In this document: piece after piece, positions 38,801-52,200 of the stretch
Numbering within the stretch: position 1 is the stretch's first letter
How the letters are laid out: the number at the start of each line of letters is the position of its first letter
Assembly (NCBI GenBank): GCA_030141605.1
Contig: JAQGDQ010000041.1
Span: 620,001 to 684,000 of the forward strand
Length of the DNA: 64,000 nt
Direction: 5' to 3'
Origin: Tubiluchus corallicola
Lineage: Eukaryota > Priapulida > Priapulimorpha > Priapulimorphida > Tubiluchidae
Position numbers and translations under genes: made by a program
Notes under the pieces: generated by a model
Seen by the model: the letters and a program-made list of their open reading frames with translations, nothing else
Databases searched by the model: none
What the model was told of the DNA's origin: nothing

Positions 38801-39425
38801 GCTTTATGGCATTGTAAAAAGCTTTCTTCTTTATCCACCCTGTATATCAAGGTCTTGTAGCATTAGGTGAAGCCATTACATCGAACTAACTGAGAATTAT
38901 TCATCAAGTAAAACAGCTTATGTTGCAACATCATCTCCTAAAAATATATTGAGAAAGCAGACGAACACTTTCTCAGATTGTTCTTGCTGGCAGCATATAT
39001 GTTATATTAGGCACTCATATCAGTACATTTATCCAATTCATATGTGATATGGTTTTAAAATTAGTTAATTGTGTTAAGTGGAATTGAGAATTTTTAAACA
39101 GCATTTGTTTGTCGATATATATTTCGATAAGTAAATTTTATAAATCACATTGATTGATAAGGCAAGGCCTGTCTTAATAAAACTCTCAAGTGCCCAATTT
39201 TTGCCTTATAAATCAGCACAATAGCTTAATACATGTCTCAGCTGACATTATAAGTAACTTTACTTCCACAGTTTTCTGATTTCTTGATGCTGAATTTTCA
39301 TTTTAGTCTTGGTAGATAAAGACAACAAACCAAAGTGGCAACACTCATGTTTAGAAGAATGTACAGATGAAAAAGTTGCTACATTTTTCGCGCCATTGCC
39401 ACCAGAACGTGAGCTTGTGTTGTAG
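29876..39425 (+). CDS. HIBCH: 3-hydroxyisobutyryl-CoA hydrolase, mitochondrial, 10 coding exons
   Basis: Exons: 29873-30007 (ATG at 29876), 30211-30295, 31146-31226, 32275-32327, 34127-34205, 34722-34867, 35774-35860, 37231 to 37386 or 37392, 38227-38365, 39307-39425. From the ATG this gives 358 residues. The enzyme hydrolyses 3-hydroxyisobutyryl-CoA in mitochondrial valine breakdown and belongs to the enoyl-CoA hydratase fold. Visible: [58 protein letters not shown] with Glu140 and Asp148 eight residues apart, as in the family's active site, [44 protein letters not shown] mitochondrial presequence is missing from this start, so an upstream exon is likely. The exon 8 donor is GC (after ATG at 37386) or a GT six bases later. 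Introns hold a transposon and a long hairpin. Confidence 0.96.
31824..32164. mobile_element. 341-bp nonautonomous Tc1/mariner-type (pogo/Tigger-like) MITE
   Basis: The left end CAGTCAACCCTCGTTAAACC and the inverted right end differ at two of 24 positions, and the element is flanked by TA at 31822-31823 and 32165-32166, the usual Tc1/mariner target duplication. The end sequence resembles pogo/Tigger termini. It has no transposase frame, and a run of 11 or more G lies near the left end. It sits in HIBCH intron 3. Confidence 0.85.
33020..33232. repeat. long near-perfect inverted repeat (82-bp arms) in a HIBCH intron
   Basis: 33034-33115 and 33141-33222 are reverse complements over 82 bp with five mismatches and no gap, around a 25-base loop; weaker pairing extends a little beyond both ends. 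It lies in the intron between HIBCH exons 4 and 5. It may be a fold-back transposon, a hairpin precursor of small RNAs, or a recent inverted duplication. I see no TA or other flanking duplication. Confidence 0.9.
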
Positions 39426-42400
39426 TCATGATTACCGACAGTTCGTCTGAGCATATGAGTTGCAACAATTTTGTTGGGCCACCAGTGGTGTCACTAGTAT
39501 TTATGTAATGTTACAAACTTTAAGCATCATAAAAATATTCAAATGCCTGTGGTCTGTTTAGTTGAATGCTACACCAACATAATGGCTCATTTAGAGTAAC
39601 GTGTGTACACCAGAATTTCGGTATGTATTGTATTGTTCACCAATCAAGTAACTATCAAGATGTCATCAATCTTAATTGGCCAGTCTAGGTAAGCAAGTAT
39701 TATTGTGTGTACTGTGCAATTCATATGGAGACTCCAGGACTATTAAGGCCACAAATGCATTCTTGTCTATTTTGGCTTCAGTCTTGGATTTTAAATGTTA
39801 GTGCAATTTGTATAGTCAAAATTAAACTAGTGTTTTTACTGCCATAGTCATTTTACAACCTGGTTTTGTGTACTAAAATTTGGTTTTGTAAAGATTGTGG
39901 CACAGTAATATTTCTTGTTGGTATATACCTGTAAAACTTTTTTATTTCATTGCTATTTTGGTTGTATTGTAACTTTTTTAAATTGTTGGTTGACTTGGGT
40001 AGAGAGAACTACATTTGAAAATCAGTTTGAAATTATTCATTAAAGGGAACGACATGTTACTTAGCATGTTAAGTTTATTTTTTATTTCCATTCTATTAAA
40101 TGTGTCATTTGCAGAATATTTTTTAAACAGTTTTGAAATGTTCTGATATTTTAATTTTTTTTCAATTCTAGTTTTTTCTACTAGAATTATGTCAAATGGC
40201 GCGAAATCTATACATGATTAGGATGCATATACATCAATAAATATTTTTGTTAGACAAAATTCTCGATTTATAATCATGATATTTCAGGACATTTCATGTG
40301 TGCTAAGCATAGTGAGTACATTGGAATTGGGTACAATTAGTACTGTTGTGATAGCTTTATTTTCCAGAAAACTGTTTATTATTTTGCAACGCAAAGGAGA
40401 TTTTGATGAGAGTGTGAAGAGTTTACAGGGATAATTACTAGAAAAAATATCAGTTATCGTGATACTCTCTAGTTTCCTTAGCCACGAGATGGGAGCCTGT
40501 TAATGTGACAAGTTGCTCTAATTATATACTTATTTGAATTATTAAAAAGTTCATGTACGTGATAAGCAAAGATTTCTTTTCCTAGACTTTGTTAGCTGCT
40601 AGTTGTAGGCAGGTTTGTTGATCATGCTGACATATTTTTGAGTTTGTCATATCAACTGTGTAATATCAATTGTTGTTTTACATGACCCTCTAGTCTGTTT
40701 CTGTAGATTTTGTACATAGATATAAAACACATTAATACTTAATTAGTTATTGCTTAACCGTTTACTTTAGAGTAGAGGATGAACATAAATAAAATAAGAT
40801 AAATTCTTTTTGGTGGAATATATAAACAACATAAACTTGTGCTGAGGTACATTGTAATTTAGTCAACAATTATATATCATAATCTGCAACTGACTGGCTA
40901 TGCCTGTAGAAACTGCATACTCATAAAAGTACAGGATTATTAGTGATTCTATATTCATTTGCCTGCATTTCCTTCAGTCTTTCAATTGCCACAGTTTCCG
41001 TAAACCAACATTTTAGTAAAATTCACTTAAACTTTTTTATATTATACTTTTTAGCATTATGAATTTTTAAATTTATTATATAAACACTGACATTTTCATT
41101 TATTAAAGCTTGATGATGAGTCATAATTGTGAACAACATTATAACCGAACTGTTTTAATGCAACTTCTTGATGCTTGTGAATAAAATTTTCTATAGAAAT
41201 GCAAGTACCATTGAAGTACTTCATGGACATTCCAAATGACTTTTTTTCATAATTGATGTAAAGTGGCATTTCTTTGTAGCTAAAAAAAAGTAGAGTGTGA
41301 ATCGCTTCTGTTTTTACTGAATCATTGTTGCTACAAAAAATTTGAATGAAACAAGCGTAATGGTTGCGTTAAATTATACAAAATAACTATTTCACATATT
41401 TCCAATAAATTACATTAATACATGTACATGCGCCGTAAGTTTCGAACTGACTATTTGTACAGAAGCATTCAGCCTAATAGTCCTATTAGCTGCAAAAAAG
41501 AAATGAAAAGCTAATATCCAAAGTGACATGAGAATAATACGAGTGTGAGAAATACGGAAGTGTAATGCAAAATTAACTAATTTATATCCCCACGAAAGTG
41601 CTAATAAAGGATTACAAAATGAACCTGCATTTCAGCAAATCAAAATAAAAGTTTAAGAAAACACAACTCATAAGCAAATAATAAAGGCATGTTGTTTACC
41701 TGTTTGTCAGGGGTGTATTAAGACAGGGATGCCATTTTGCATGATGCTCATTATAGTATTGGGGAGACAAAAATTATTGTATAATTGTGGCCCAAACCCA
41801 AAACTATCATGTACTGCAGCAGAAAATGAGCAGATTATTGTATAATCATGTGTTAGCAAAAAGTAACTATGTCTCTATAAAGTGGCATTAACAGGTGTAA
41901 AATTAAATTTATTAAAACACAGTGAAATATCACCATTTTCTGCATCAGCGGAATCAAGCCTAATTTTCGTTATCATGAGCATTCTTTGTTGAAATTCCTG
42001 CTTCTTTTTCAAGGAACTGCGATCAGTATGATTTAGCTAAAATGACATTAAATATTATTTCGGTGCACAAGCACAATTTTTTACAGTTTGTTTTTTAATT
42101 TCACATTACTAATTTATCATAAATTATCAATTATCGTATAGCTCTTTTTTGTACGGTATTAAGTCTCAAATTATCGTATGATCCAATAATTATCAGTAAA
42201 TGGCAACTTATGTGAATATGAAAGGATACACATTTTCCGAGGTGAAAAATAATTTTTTTTACACTGGATCCCTAAAAATCTAGGGCCTTCAACCTATTTA
42301 ACCTAGTTAACCTATTTGTAAATAATGTTTTGTGAGATTATGGCAAGTTACCAGTGCAGTACTATAACCACAGTTATCTTTGTTATGAGCATATCACAGA

Positions 42401-42776
42401 TTCAAATGAACTAGACAGCTATTAAATATAAAAGTCTGTGCTAAAATAACCATACAGGTTTATAGATCATCCAGCCATTTCACTTTCATAAAATTTCTGT
42501 GCATAAAATAAAAATCCTGCCTTCAGCATTGAAATGTACTGAAAAGGCATGTGACTTTTTTACATTCCTGACAACACTAAACTGAAAGAAGCCTCAGTTG
42601 CGCTTCCACTGACTACAATTGCCTCAAGATATATTCAAAAATGAAAATGACAAAAGCTAGTGTTTCTTGCTTTGTAAAGCTAGTAAAACTCCATAATGAA
42701 AATACTCAAGTACAAAATAATTAATGCCCAAAACAATTCTACAGTGATTCTATAAAAGCTCTAATTATGCAACTGA
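39426..42776. other. convergent 3' region between HIBCH and the TMUB homologue
   Basis: 3.3 kb of AT-rich DNA between two converging genes. It should include both 3' untranslated regions. No coding similarity, RNA gene or clear transposon is seen. AATAAA-type hexamers occur on both strands but none can be assigned with confidence. Confidence 0.6.
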
Positions 42777-44029
42777 TTATCTCTGTCTTTGCTCTGCAAT
42801 ACGTTCTGCAGTGTCCCTGTTATTTCTCCACACAGCAAAAATACTTAAACCAAACAGAACAGTTATTCCAATTAAAGTTAGTGTGGCTGTTGCATTAAAG
42901 TAATATTTGTATTGAATGCGACAATACCACACAGCAGCTAGAATGAACCCAAACATTGGAAACATCAAGTTACCAACATCAAATTCGGCATCTGGCTCAC
43001 GATGTAGCGGTTGTTCGGGTAACTGTGGTTGTGTAAGCAAGACGTGTAACACACAGTTGTTATTGATTCCGTAAGATCGAAGAGACTGTCCGTCATTGGC
43101 CAAAACTTGACCGTTTGATATAAATTTTACTATTTTCCCTGCAGATAATTCCTCCTCAAAATGGTTCCTTAAAAATGTACAGAAAAATAATATCACCATT
43201 ATCAAAAATAAGCATACTATGACTCAAAAATTTGTCACACACACACAACACATGTAAGCTTAATTTTGCATTTTTACATGCACACATTTAAATATTAATT
43301 TTATAAGTCATAAAGGAAACTTTCAAAATTTAAAGTGAGCACACGCTTCTACTCCACTACAAATTCATTCAAATCTTCTGATTCATCATTTTTGGTAATT
43401 TTTGCGGTAATAAATACCTTAACATACCTTCGAAATTCTCCTATTGTATCTGATGAATTTGCCTGAACCATTCTTTCCCTTTCATTCAAATATTTCAGTC
43501 TAATTGTAATTTGACTTAGCTGTTCTAAACTTGGTTTCACCGAGCATGTCTCTCCTAGATCAGTTGATTTTGGCTTTGTAACACCGCATTCATTAACTTG
43601 TTCACTTTCAAGAGCAGTATTGGTAGTCCTAATTTCTGAGCTATTATTACGCCTGTGTCGCAAACCTTCCTGTGTATCATCAAGAGACGAATCGTTAGCT
43701 AGAACCGTCTCTTCTTGGATAGCATCCGAAACACCTGCAGCTATGTTTTCATCTGGCGCTGTCACAGTTTGCTGTTGTTGGTCCCTGCTTGCCTCATTTT
43801 CTGGTCTGTTATTAAGGTTTGCTAGAGTTTCTGGCGAAATCTCCGCTGTAACCACTTGATCTGACTGCCCAGGACGTTGCGGATGTCGTCTACATTGAAC
43901 AATGATCACTGACCTCCATGGATAATCACGAACAGATGTGGATAACCAGGCTATAATTAGTACTGCCACAGCAACAAGTGCAGAGAATACAAGAACAACT
44001 TCATCTCCAATCCCCTCAATTAATGGCAT
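42777..44029 (-). CDS. transmembrane and ubiquitin-like domain protein (TMUB1/2 homologue), 2 exons
   Basis: Exons 44029-43428 and 43167-42777 join in phase (CGA AG|G AAC) to give 330 residues. The start MPLIEGIGDEVVLVFSALV matches TMUB1 (MTLIEGVGDEV), with a membrane segment near 8-29. A polar, glutamine- and glutamate-rich linker follows. A ubiquitin-like fold spans about 173-245 (ITIRLKYLNERERMV...IKFISNGQVL-like VKFISNGQVLANDGQSL...NNCVLHVLL). Two closely spaced C-terminal membrane segments lie near 266-284 (FPMFGFILAAVWYCRIQY) and 293-313. No C-terminal GG is present, so it is not a conjugated ubiquitin. TMUB1 takes part in ER-associated degradation and receptor traffic in vertebrates; carrying that over is inference. 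One invertebrate gene may stand for both TMUB1 and TMUB2. Confidence 0.92.
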
Positions 44030-45394
44030 ATTTGATAACTGACAACACTGAAATAATTTAAAGATATTGTAAACTTATTAAAAAAACTAATAAATTGTGG
44101 GAAAAGTTTTACTAATAACAATGACAAAAATTAAGAAAACCATTTGCCAAGGCAGCTGTATGATGCCTTTCGGAATATGTTTAACATCAAAAGTGCATGA
44201 AGGCCATGTAAATAACTTAATTGTGCTGTCTAATGCCATTGTATAGACAATAGACCTGCCAACCATTTGAGGTAAAAATTAGTGTAAAACATAGATAGCC
44301 CAGGGTCATCTCACTCCTGGCATGGATCTAGTTGCAAATTATGCATCAGGAATTTGGGTATCAAAGTCAAATCTTTGGTACTACTGTGCTTTCTTGTGCT
44401 GTTATTATAGTTTATTGTGCCTCATATATAATTATGTTCTTTTGTAGACATCAGAAAAGCTCAGTAATTTTCAATAATTGTAATACCCTTTAGTATAACA
44501 TGCATCTTGAGTCTCGTGAACGCTAATGCATTATTGAAAGTAGCACTACTAATTATGTTACAGTTTATATTGACAGCAAAGGTAATTTGCAAACTTGAGT
44601 GAGCTTGAAATTATAGACTCCATGAGAACAGAAATTTGATACATGTGTGAATGCAAAAGACTTAAGATGCATGTACACATGCCTAACACATGAGAGATGG
44701 CAGGTCTGGGACAAAACTATATAAAGGTGTGTTAGCAAGTGACAAGATAATTTTTCAACTCATAATTCATCTATTAGTATGATGATACAGCTAGCTTCCA
44801 CATACAACTATATATACCTAGTCCTCTCTACATCTGAACAATTTTTGTAATAAGTAAGCAAACCATCACCACCGTGTCATATGTCGGGCTAAAGTTAAGT
44901 GATAAGTTTAAAGAACTGTCGTAATAAGTGCTGAAAACATGTAAAGGAATTATTAATTTGATGTCATTTCTGATTATTGCTGATCAATTATTAGAGTCTG
45001 GAAAATTGTTTACCACTTCACATATGTGAACCTCCATAATTGCTTTTGTGTAAAGTGAAAATTTATGAAGAACTTAGATAGTCAAAGCCTGGTGTAACTA
45101 CCATAGATATTGGTTTAGTATTCTCATGCAGTGTTCTTCAGTAGTATGAATACGTATTTTATTCTGCAAAGCTAAGAAAGTGCAATAAAAGAATAGATAT
45201 TTCTGTTGCTAAACAGCTTATGAGTCTATTATTAAATTAATTAATAGTTTTCATTTGAGGCATCGCCATATTTTAGTTATTCTAAAAATAATGTAGAATG
45301 CAGCACATTTAAAGTGCTGTTTCATTAATGTTAAACTATAACAACTTCCTCATGTTAACTATTAACTTTCAAGACTACTAAAGACTATTAACTT
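44030..45394. other. intergenic region upstream of the TMUB homologue
   Basis: AT-rich sequence 5' of the TMUB homologue, presumably with its promoter near 44030-44200. I see no further gene, RNA or clear repeat. Confidence 0.5.
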
Positions 45395-46080
45395 TCAAAT
45401 GGCATGTTCAAGGCAAAAATCAGTAAAGCCAAGACAAAGGTGGGAATAACACTGAAAAGCTTCATAAACCTGGATCGTAATACCTTTGTCTGGTTGCACA
45501 AGGTGCTGGTGAGCCCATATCTTGAATTTTGCAGCTCAGTATGGCACACCGTTATGATTAGTTTAATTGACAAGTTCAATTAAAGTTCAGTTAACAAGTT
45601 CAAAGCTACATTATAAGAACCCTGACCAACATAAAATGATTACCATATGAAGAGAGACTCAGAGAATTAAAACTACCTACAAAGATTTACAGACGGTACA
45701 CAGAGGGTGTCAAAGGTGACATGATAGAAACATGAACAAAATCCTGCACCAAAAGTATGACACTGCTGTTAGCCAAGTCATATCTCAGGGCAGAGGTTGC
45801 TAGAATTTCAACAAGAGGATATCACCTGAATCTATTATAAGACTAGAGCAAATAAATCAGTACGTCTCCATAGCTTTTCAAGCAGGATCGTTAACACCGT
45901 GCCCAATGAATAGGTATCTGCACCTAGTATAAATGAATTCAAAAATAGGCTGGATAAGCACTGAGCTTCGAGACATCTGGTCTATAGCTATAAGGCCTCA
46001 ATCGAGAATTTGACGTCTGACATTTACACAAGTTTTAGCTGAAGTTTTTAAATATGCCAAAAACATCCTAAGGATCTATG
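45395..46080 (+). pseudogene. CR1-like LINE 3' fragment, heavily degraded
   Basis: Translation of the + strand, changing frame, gives the usual tail of CR1-class elements: KVGITLKSFINL and WLHKVLVSPYLEFCSSVWHT at about 45440-45550, then YEERLRELKLPTKIYRR and EGVKGDMIET at about 45645-45735, then NEFKNRLDKHW-like text at about 45935-45965. Stops and frameshifts interrupt all of it. It looks related in kind to the piece at 28622-29550 but is more decayed. Confidence 0.75.
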
Positions 46081-47620
46081 TTTACGGAATAAATATTGTG
46101 CCGTTTTTCAATCAGTTCGGTGCTATATTAGGTAAAGGGCTAACTAATTTGTGATTTTATTCGGTTTTTACTATTCAATATTTACAAAAGTAAGAAATTT
46201 GATAGCGTAAATTCCTGCTTTCTATTCACTAACTAGTTACTACTCACCAGTAGCAATATGGGAACTCTGCCGCTACCGTGTAAATTCTAAAATTTAGAAT
46301 TAAAGAACTCGCACTTGTGTACTATGCCAATGGTCCAGTGCACATAAAATTGCGTTGGTAAATTTGTCATTACTTTGGTTGTAAGTGCGTCGAAATTTAG
46401 ACTAATTCAGCGTTTATTATAGGTAAGCTGTGGTCATCGTGTGCCTAGTTCATGGAATCGTCTCCCAGGCAATGTGATAGCTTCAGTTAACATAATAATA
46501 GTGGCGCGTTTAATACCAACTATACTATAGACAGTTTGCACATTAGCGAGTTTAAATTTCAATTTTAGTTGGTCCGCAAGTCTAGTTTGCACATGAGCAA
46601 CTTAACAGTACAACACTCATTGTCACTCGTCCTGATAGAAAAGGGTTTAGGCACCAAACGGATGGATAGATTAGCGTCACTAAACCATTGAATGGTATAC
46701 CATAGATTTACATTTGAGGTTTACCAGACATTCAGAATGTGTTATGCGTTATTGCATAGCTGCATGTATAAACAATCTAAATGGAATAGCTGCAGAATAA
46801 ATAATACGTAATGCAGGTCTGATAAATGGGTGCAGTGAAAGCAATATAAAGTGAGTTTTCTATCTGCAACACAAATACGATAAAGCATAATGCTTTCTGG
46901 GTGTATTGCGTATCCAACTACATATAAAAACCCGCTGAATAAATGATGCAGAGGTTTTATCTAACATGTGGAAAGGAATGCATATTGCTTTGCTTAAGTA
47001 TAGCTGCTTTTTGTGTGCAGTAGTATTCTGCTGCCAAGTAAGGAGTGTCAAAAACCAACATGTGTCGCTGAAGACCAACTTCTTGTGGAAAAATTGCAGT
47101 AGGGAGAGGTCGGTTCTCCGCATCTGCAGTTTCGATGTGCAGTAATGCAGCCTGATAAAGAGGTGCATTAAAAATAATGTAAAGTGTTTTTTGCTTATAC
47201 GGTAGGTGTCGTTTATTAGACTCACAGTTAATAGACTCAGTCGCTTAATTGACTCAAAAACACCTTGACCGGGCCATTCCTATTCAAATGTATATAAAAA
47301 CTGTCAGTAAATTGACTCAAAGAATTCTGCATAATTGACTCAATATTTTTTATATCACGCACTTAAAATAAGACTCTTGTGTATAACTAAAGAGATTTTA
47401 TGTCATCTTTACATCGATTTTGTGCGCTCTAAAATACGTAGTCATGTTAAGTACAGATTTGTTTATAAGCAGATACAGTACGTTTATCGGTACGGTATGT
47501 ACAAAAATAGATACAAAAAAAATTGTTATCCAATTGTTTCATTCACTTCAATGACTAATTTATTGACTATCTTCAGTGTCTTGAATGTTTTGTTTTCTAA
47601 ATTAAAATTAAAATTCTGTA
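46081..47620. other. intergenic region with diverged direct repeats and TGACTCA cluster
   Basis: Two stretches resemble each other: about 46808-46857 and about 47142-47193 (both run GTAATGCAG..CTGATAAA..GGTGCA and end TAAAGTG). From 47213 to 47342 the motif TGACTCA occurs three times (47250, 47313, 47336) and AGACTCA twice. These look like parts of an unclassified repeat. No gene is seen. Confidence 0.45.
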
Positions 47621-48285
47621 TAGTAAGTCCTTGCTTAACGATGCTAATGCGTTCCAGCAAAATGCGACGTTAAGCGAAACGTTCTTAAATGAAGTCAGGA
47701 TTCCACAGAAAGCAATGTAAAAGAGTTGAGATACATTCCAGAGGCAAAAATCAATCCTGCTTTAAACATATAATTTAAATGTTTTATGAGTTTTATTCAT
47801 ATTTTGGGTGATTAATTTCTTTCTGCTTGCATGAAACCACTGATACTGCATAGTGAAACTTAAGCGATGGGACAACCTTGAGATAATTTCATCTAGATAC
47901 TCAGTCTGGTTGCTATAGGAAAAGGTTGTGGGCAAAATTCTTTCAGAGAAAGTTTGCACCGGGTACCTGGATGCGTCTATATTGCAAATAGATCTCGCTC
48001 AAGCGGCTAGCATGTAGTAGTCAGCGGGGAAGCAAAAACACATGATAATTGTACTGTTTTATATTACTAGTGCATTTTTAGATTAAAATAACGTAGCACG
48101 TACACTTTTAAGGCTTGAAATATTTCAAAAAATTTGTTGATCAAATAAAAAATGACTTTAAACAAAGTAAAAAAATCGTGGATAAAATGAAACATGCGAT
48201 GTTAAGTGAGGAAAAGCTGCCAAATGGTCAGCGATGTTAAAATGAGACGTTGCTAAGAGGCGAGTTGTTAAGTGAAGACTTACTG
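47621..48285. mobile_element. 665-bp nonautonomous TA-flanked DNA transposon
   Basis: The left end TAGTAAGTCCTTGCTTAACG and the right end read inverted (CAGTAAGTCTTCACTTAACA) are diverged terminal repeats. TA lies outside each end (47619-47620 and 48286-48287). TTAAGCGA/GTTAAG-type subterminal motifs recur on both sides (GACGTTAAGCGAAACG at the left, GCGATGTTAAAATGAGACG at the right). There is no transposase. The features fit the Tc1/mariner superfamily, probably pogo-like. Confidence 0.75.
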
Positions 48286-49258
48286 TATTTGAAAAAAAAT
48301 TAAACTTTTATTTGCATTTTAATTTCGATTCTACTTTTATTTTAGAAAAAAAACCACTGATGATAGCGACAGAAGTGACTCATTTATTTGGATAATAAAT
48401 TTTCATGAAATAATGCCTGCATTCATAACTAATATATCAAGAATAGGTACAACTAACAACAAAAAATCTTGCGATAAGAAAAAAGAAGAAAGGCTAATCG
48501 TTTCAACCAACCACTGTGGACTATCCACAGTCAAAATTCGAAAAAAGAAAGTGTCAACATTCACTAAATACTAGTGTTTCTGGATTTTAATTTTAACTGT
48601 TCAACTCAATTGTCAGCTTTTAATTCAACACAACAGAAAAATACATTTTGAGCCTATTTTACAATTTGCATTGCTTTTTTGCTTAACTCTATCTTTTGCT
48701 AACACACTATATATACAGCAGCTTTTTTATCCATACGACTTATTTTTTTTATTTTTACTTTTCTATATATAATCTAGGATTTTCTGTCTGTACATGTACA
48801 TACATTCCAATTTCCAATTCAGTTCTGTCGTGACATTATGCGCTCTTTGCTATTGTGTTGTTTATCTTGTAGTTTTTATTTATCATAGACTTTCTTACAG
48901 TGTTTCTGCATGTGATTTTTTTCAACTGGTATAGATTTACACTTATTGTACAGGGGCCCATATACCTGTACCCCTATACCTGTTGTACAGAGGCCTTTGT
49001 GGTTTTGAATATATTATATAATGAAACAACCGGTGTATACTTGAAACATGTTGCCTGACAAATTAGTTTCAGTGAGCCCCAAATATCCTTGGGCCCTAGG
49101 CCAATGGCCTACTATGTAATGGTAAATCCAGTCCTGAGCTACATAGATCTATACATAACTTATGTAAATATATGCATATAAAGATATATAAATGTACCTT
49201 TTTTTGCAGCATACACAAACATCAGAATTTCTAGAAGCTATCCAATTATTAAACAGGC
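48286..49258. other. 5' flank of DNMBP
   Basis: About 1 kb of AT-rich sequence. A good acceptor (CCTTTTTTTGCAG) at about 49197-49209 lies 50 bp before the DNMBP ATG, so an intron in the 5' untranslated region with an upstream noncoding exon is likely; I cannot place that exon or the promoter. Confidence 0.45.
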
Positions 49259-52200
49259 ATGGAATCAGGAAAATATGCACGTGCCTTATATGATTTTGAC
49301 ACCAACCAACCCAACGAGCTTCCACTAAGAGCCGGAGATGTAGTCAGGCTTATGAAGCAAATTGACAAAAATTGGTGGATTGGTGATCTTAATGGAAAAA
49401 CAGGGAATTTTCCAGCTTCTTTTGTATTGCCACTACCTCTTCCTGTTTTGTCAAACAATGAACTAGTATGTGTTGGCATGGAAACATTTCGAGGAGAACA
49501 AACAGGTGACCTAGACTTTAATAAAGGTGATATTATCATTGTGACGGAACAAGTTGACCGTAGCTGGTATAAAGGCAGATGTGCCGATCGTGTTGGAATT
49601 TTTCCTGTTAACTTTGTAAGGTTTTTAAACGCTACAAGTCATGATAATGTAAAGGAAGCTGTTATTATGAAAGCCAAAGCACTAATGGATCTTGTGCCAC
49701 AACTAGATGAAGAATTACCATTTCGTGCAGGTGATATGATTGACATACTTGAAGTTAAGGAAGATGGTTGGTACATGGGGCAGTGCCATGGTGTTACAGG
49801 CATGTTTCCACCTACATTTGTGGAAGTTGTCGATAGCAATGTGCCAAAAACTCAACAAAAACAGTGCATTGGCTCCAATGTGAATAAGTCCAGACTTGAA
49901 AGATGTTTAGAGGTAGCTATGGAAAAAGTCAGTAGCATTGATACCACTGATGATGCTGCACAAATTCCCTCTGCTCAGTGCAGCCAAGAACCTGGACTTA
50001 GTTGCATTTCAGAAAGCCAACAGTCTCCCTATTCTCCAGGTGATATTTCACAATTCCGAAATTTTCACAACAAAAGAGATATCTTTCCAGCCAATGATAG
50101 GATTTTGGATGTACAAAGTAGTTCATCAAAGAGAAATTTAGTTGATGATGGTGTGATACCTAAAGCTGAGTTAGAGCGTTATGGAAGTACTGGACTAACG
50201 CCTTACGGCAGGGCATTGTTTACATTTGTTCCTGTTAACGAAGACGAGCTGGGTTTTGCAGAAGGTGAAATTGTAAATCTTATTCGACATGTCAATGGTG
50301 ACTGGATAGAAGGTATAATAGATGGCAGAGTTGGTATATTCCCAAAAGACTTTGTGGAAGTAATAATTGACTGTCCAAAAGATTACGAAGAAGTAGAAAA
50401 AGAAGATGCAAGTATTGTTTCAAATAATTTGTCACCTAGTGAGCCTAAGCTTTTTCCTCAAAATTCATATGCAAAAGTACTATATGATTTTAAAGGTGAA
50501 GTGGAAGGTGATTTGTCAGTGAATTGTGGAGATATTGTTCTTTTGGTGTGGCAGCTTGATGCAAATTGGGTAGAAGCAAAAGATTGTATTGGCAGAACAG
50601 GAATATGTCCAGCAGCCTTCCTAGAGCATATCGATGAAAAAAGTAATGAAAAGAGTGAAAATTTGGAAACAGGTATTATGGTTATCGATAATTATACTAA
50701 GCAAACATTTGATGAACAAAAAATGCCAGATCCTACGGCAAAAGCAAAAACTATCACTTTCAATAAGAGGAGCAGTTTACCACTGAAGTTTGATTTTTCC
50801 AGAAAAAGTTCGTCTGATATTGACTCACTTGTAGCAAAGAATATTCAGTCTTGGGAACTAGACACAAAAGACAATTTATCTCGTAGCATGACAATTGATA
50901 GCTCTAATGTGTCACCAAGAAGCAAACAAACTAATTTAGTTAGAAATGCTTCTATTGACAGTTCATGCAAAGAATCTAGTGTGCATTATGATTCAGAAAA
51001 ATCAGTGCAAGAGCCAGTTGAACAAGAAAAGTACAAAGAAGTACAAATGCTAGATGACCAAGCTAGGATAGCAAAAGCATTTCATTTATCCAATGTGCCT
51101 TTGAAACCTGAAAAAATTGCACCTAAAAGACCGAGCCCTCCAGCAAAACGGCTTGCAAAAGCACCTGCTAGGCCACCTAGACCTCAAACTTTGCCTTATA
51201 AAAGATTTGGTGCACAACAACAACCTTTGTCACCACATAGTGCAAGAAAGAATCTCTCATCATCTAAATTTTACGTAGAATTTTCTTCCAGTATGGATTC
51301 TATGCCTTCAACTATTTCAGAATCAGCAGCTAAGAGGACAAAACCTACAAGTAATTCAACTTCACAGGTATGTTATACTCCTGCATCTCAGACACCACAT
51401 GTGGCACCTTCTGTAATTCAGTCACGTGGTGCTAAGAAGCCAACAGTAATAAGAGCTGTTGCTAGAACAGATGCTAATCCGAGTTTGGTTATGCAACAAA
51501 ATATAACTGTGCCTTCAGTTAACGTTGCCGTACAACACCAGCAATCTGTAACTGCATCTTTTTCCACTAATAAAGGACAACAAGAGCAAGATATAGAGCC
51601 AAAGGAGCAACAAAGTAAATTAGGCAGTGAATATGAAAGCAGTAATGCATTTTCTGCAGCTCCAGTGTTTGAAAAATCTTTATCTGAAGTTTCTGAACAC
51701 GATGCCAGGGATAAAGAGATTATTGAAGAGGTTCTGCCAATTCTTCCAGTTTGCGGCTCATCCCGACGTGCCCTTTCATCTCCAGATGCAAATCTAACTT
51801 CCACAGTAAGAGAACCTCCACCATATCATGCTCCTCCTCCTTATAGAGGATCTATAAAGAAAGAAACTGTTGACCGTATTAGTTTAACACCTAGTCCAGA
51901 GTGCATTTCAGATTCTACTAGTGATTCAGATAGTTGCTTACCTATACGTAAAGCTCCACCTGTACCAAAGCAGCGGACTTCGATGCAGGTACTTATTCAG
52001 GAAGATACAGGTAAAGAACTTGTGCCGGTTAGAGCTGCACCTCTGCCACCTCAAGCTGCTCAAAGAAAAAAGTTGCATCGAAGATCTGTAAAGCAAGATG
52101 AAGAAGAAAAGCAAAAAAATTTGGACAAAATTGATGCTGAGAAAAAAGAACAAGAGGAAAAAGAGAAACTGATTTTGGAAGGCAAACAAAAAATGAGGGA

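Noticed and set aside
43620-43859. 79-codon + frame
   Set aside because: Antisense to exon 1 of the TMUB homologue with no independent support.
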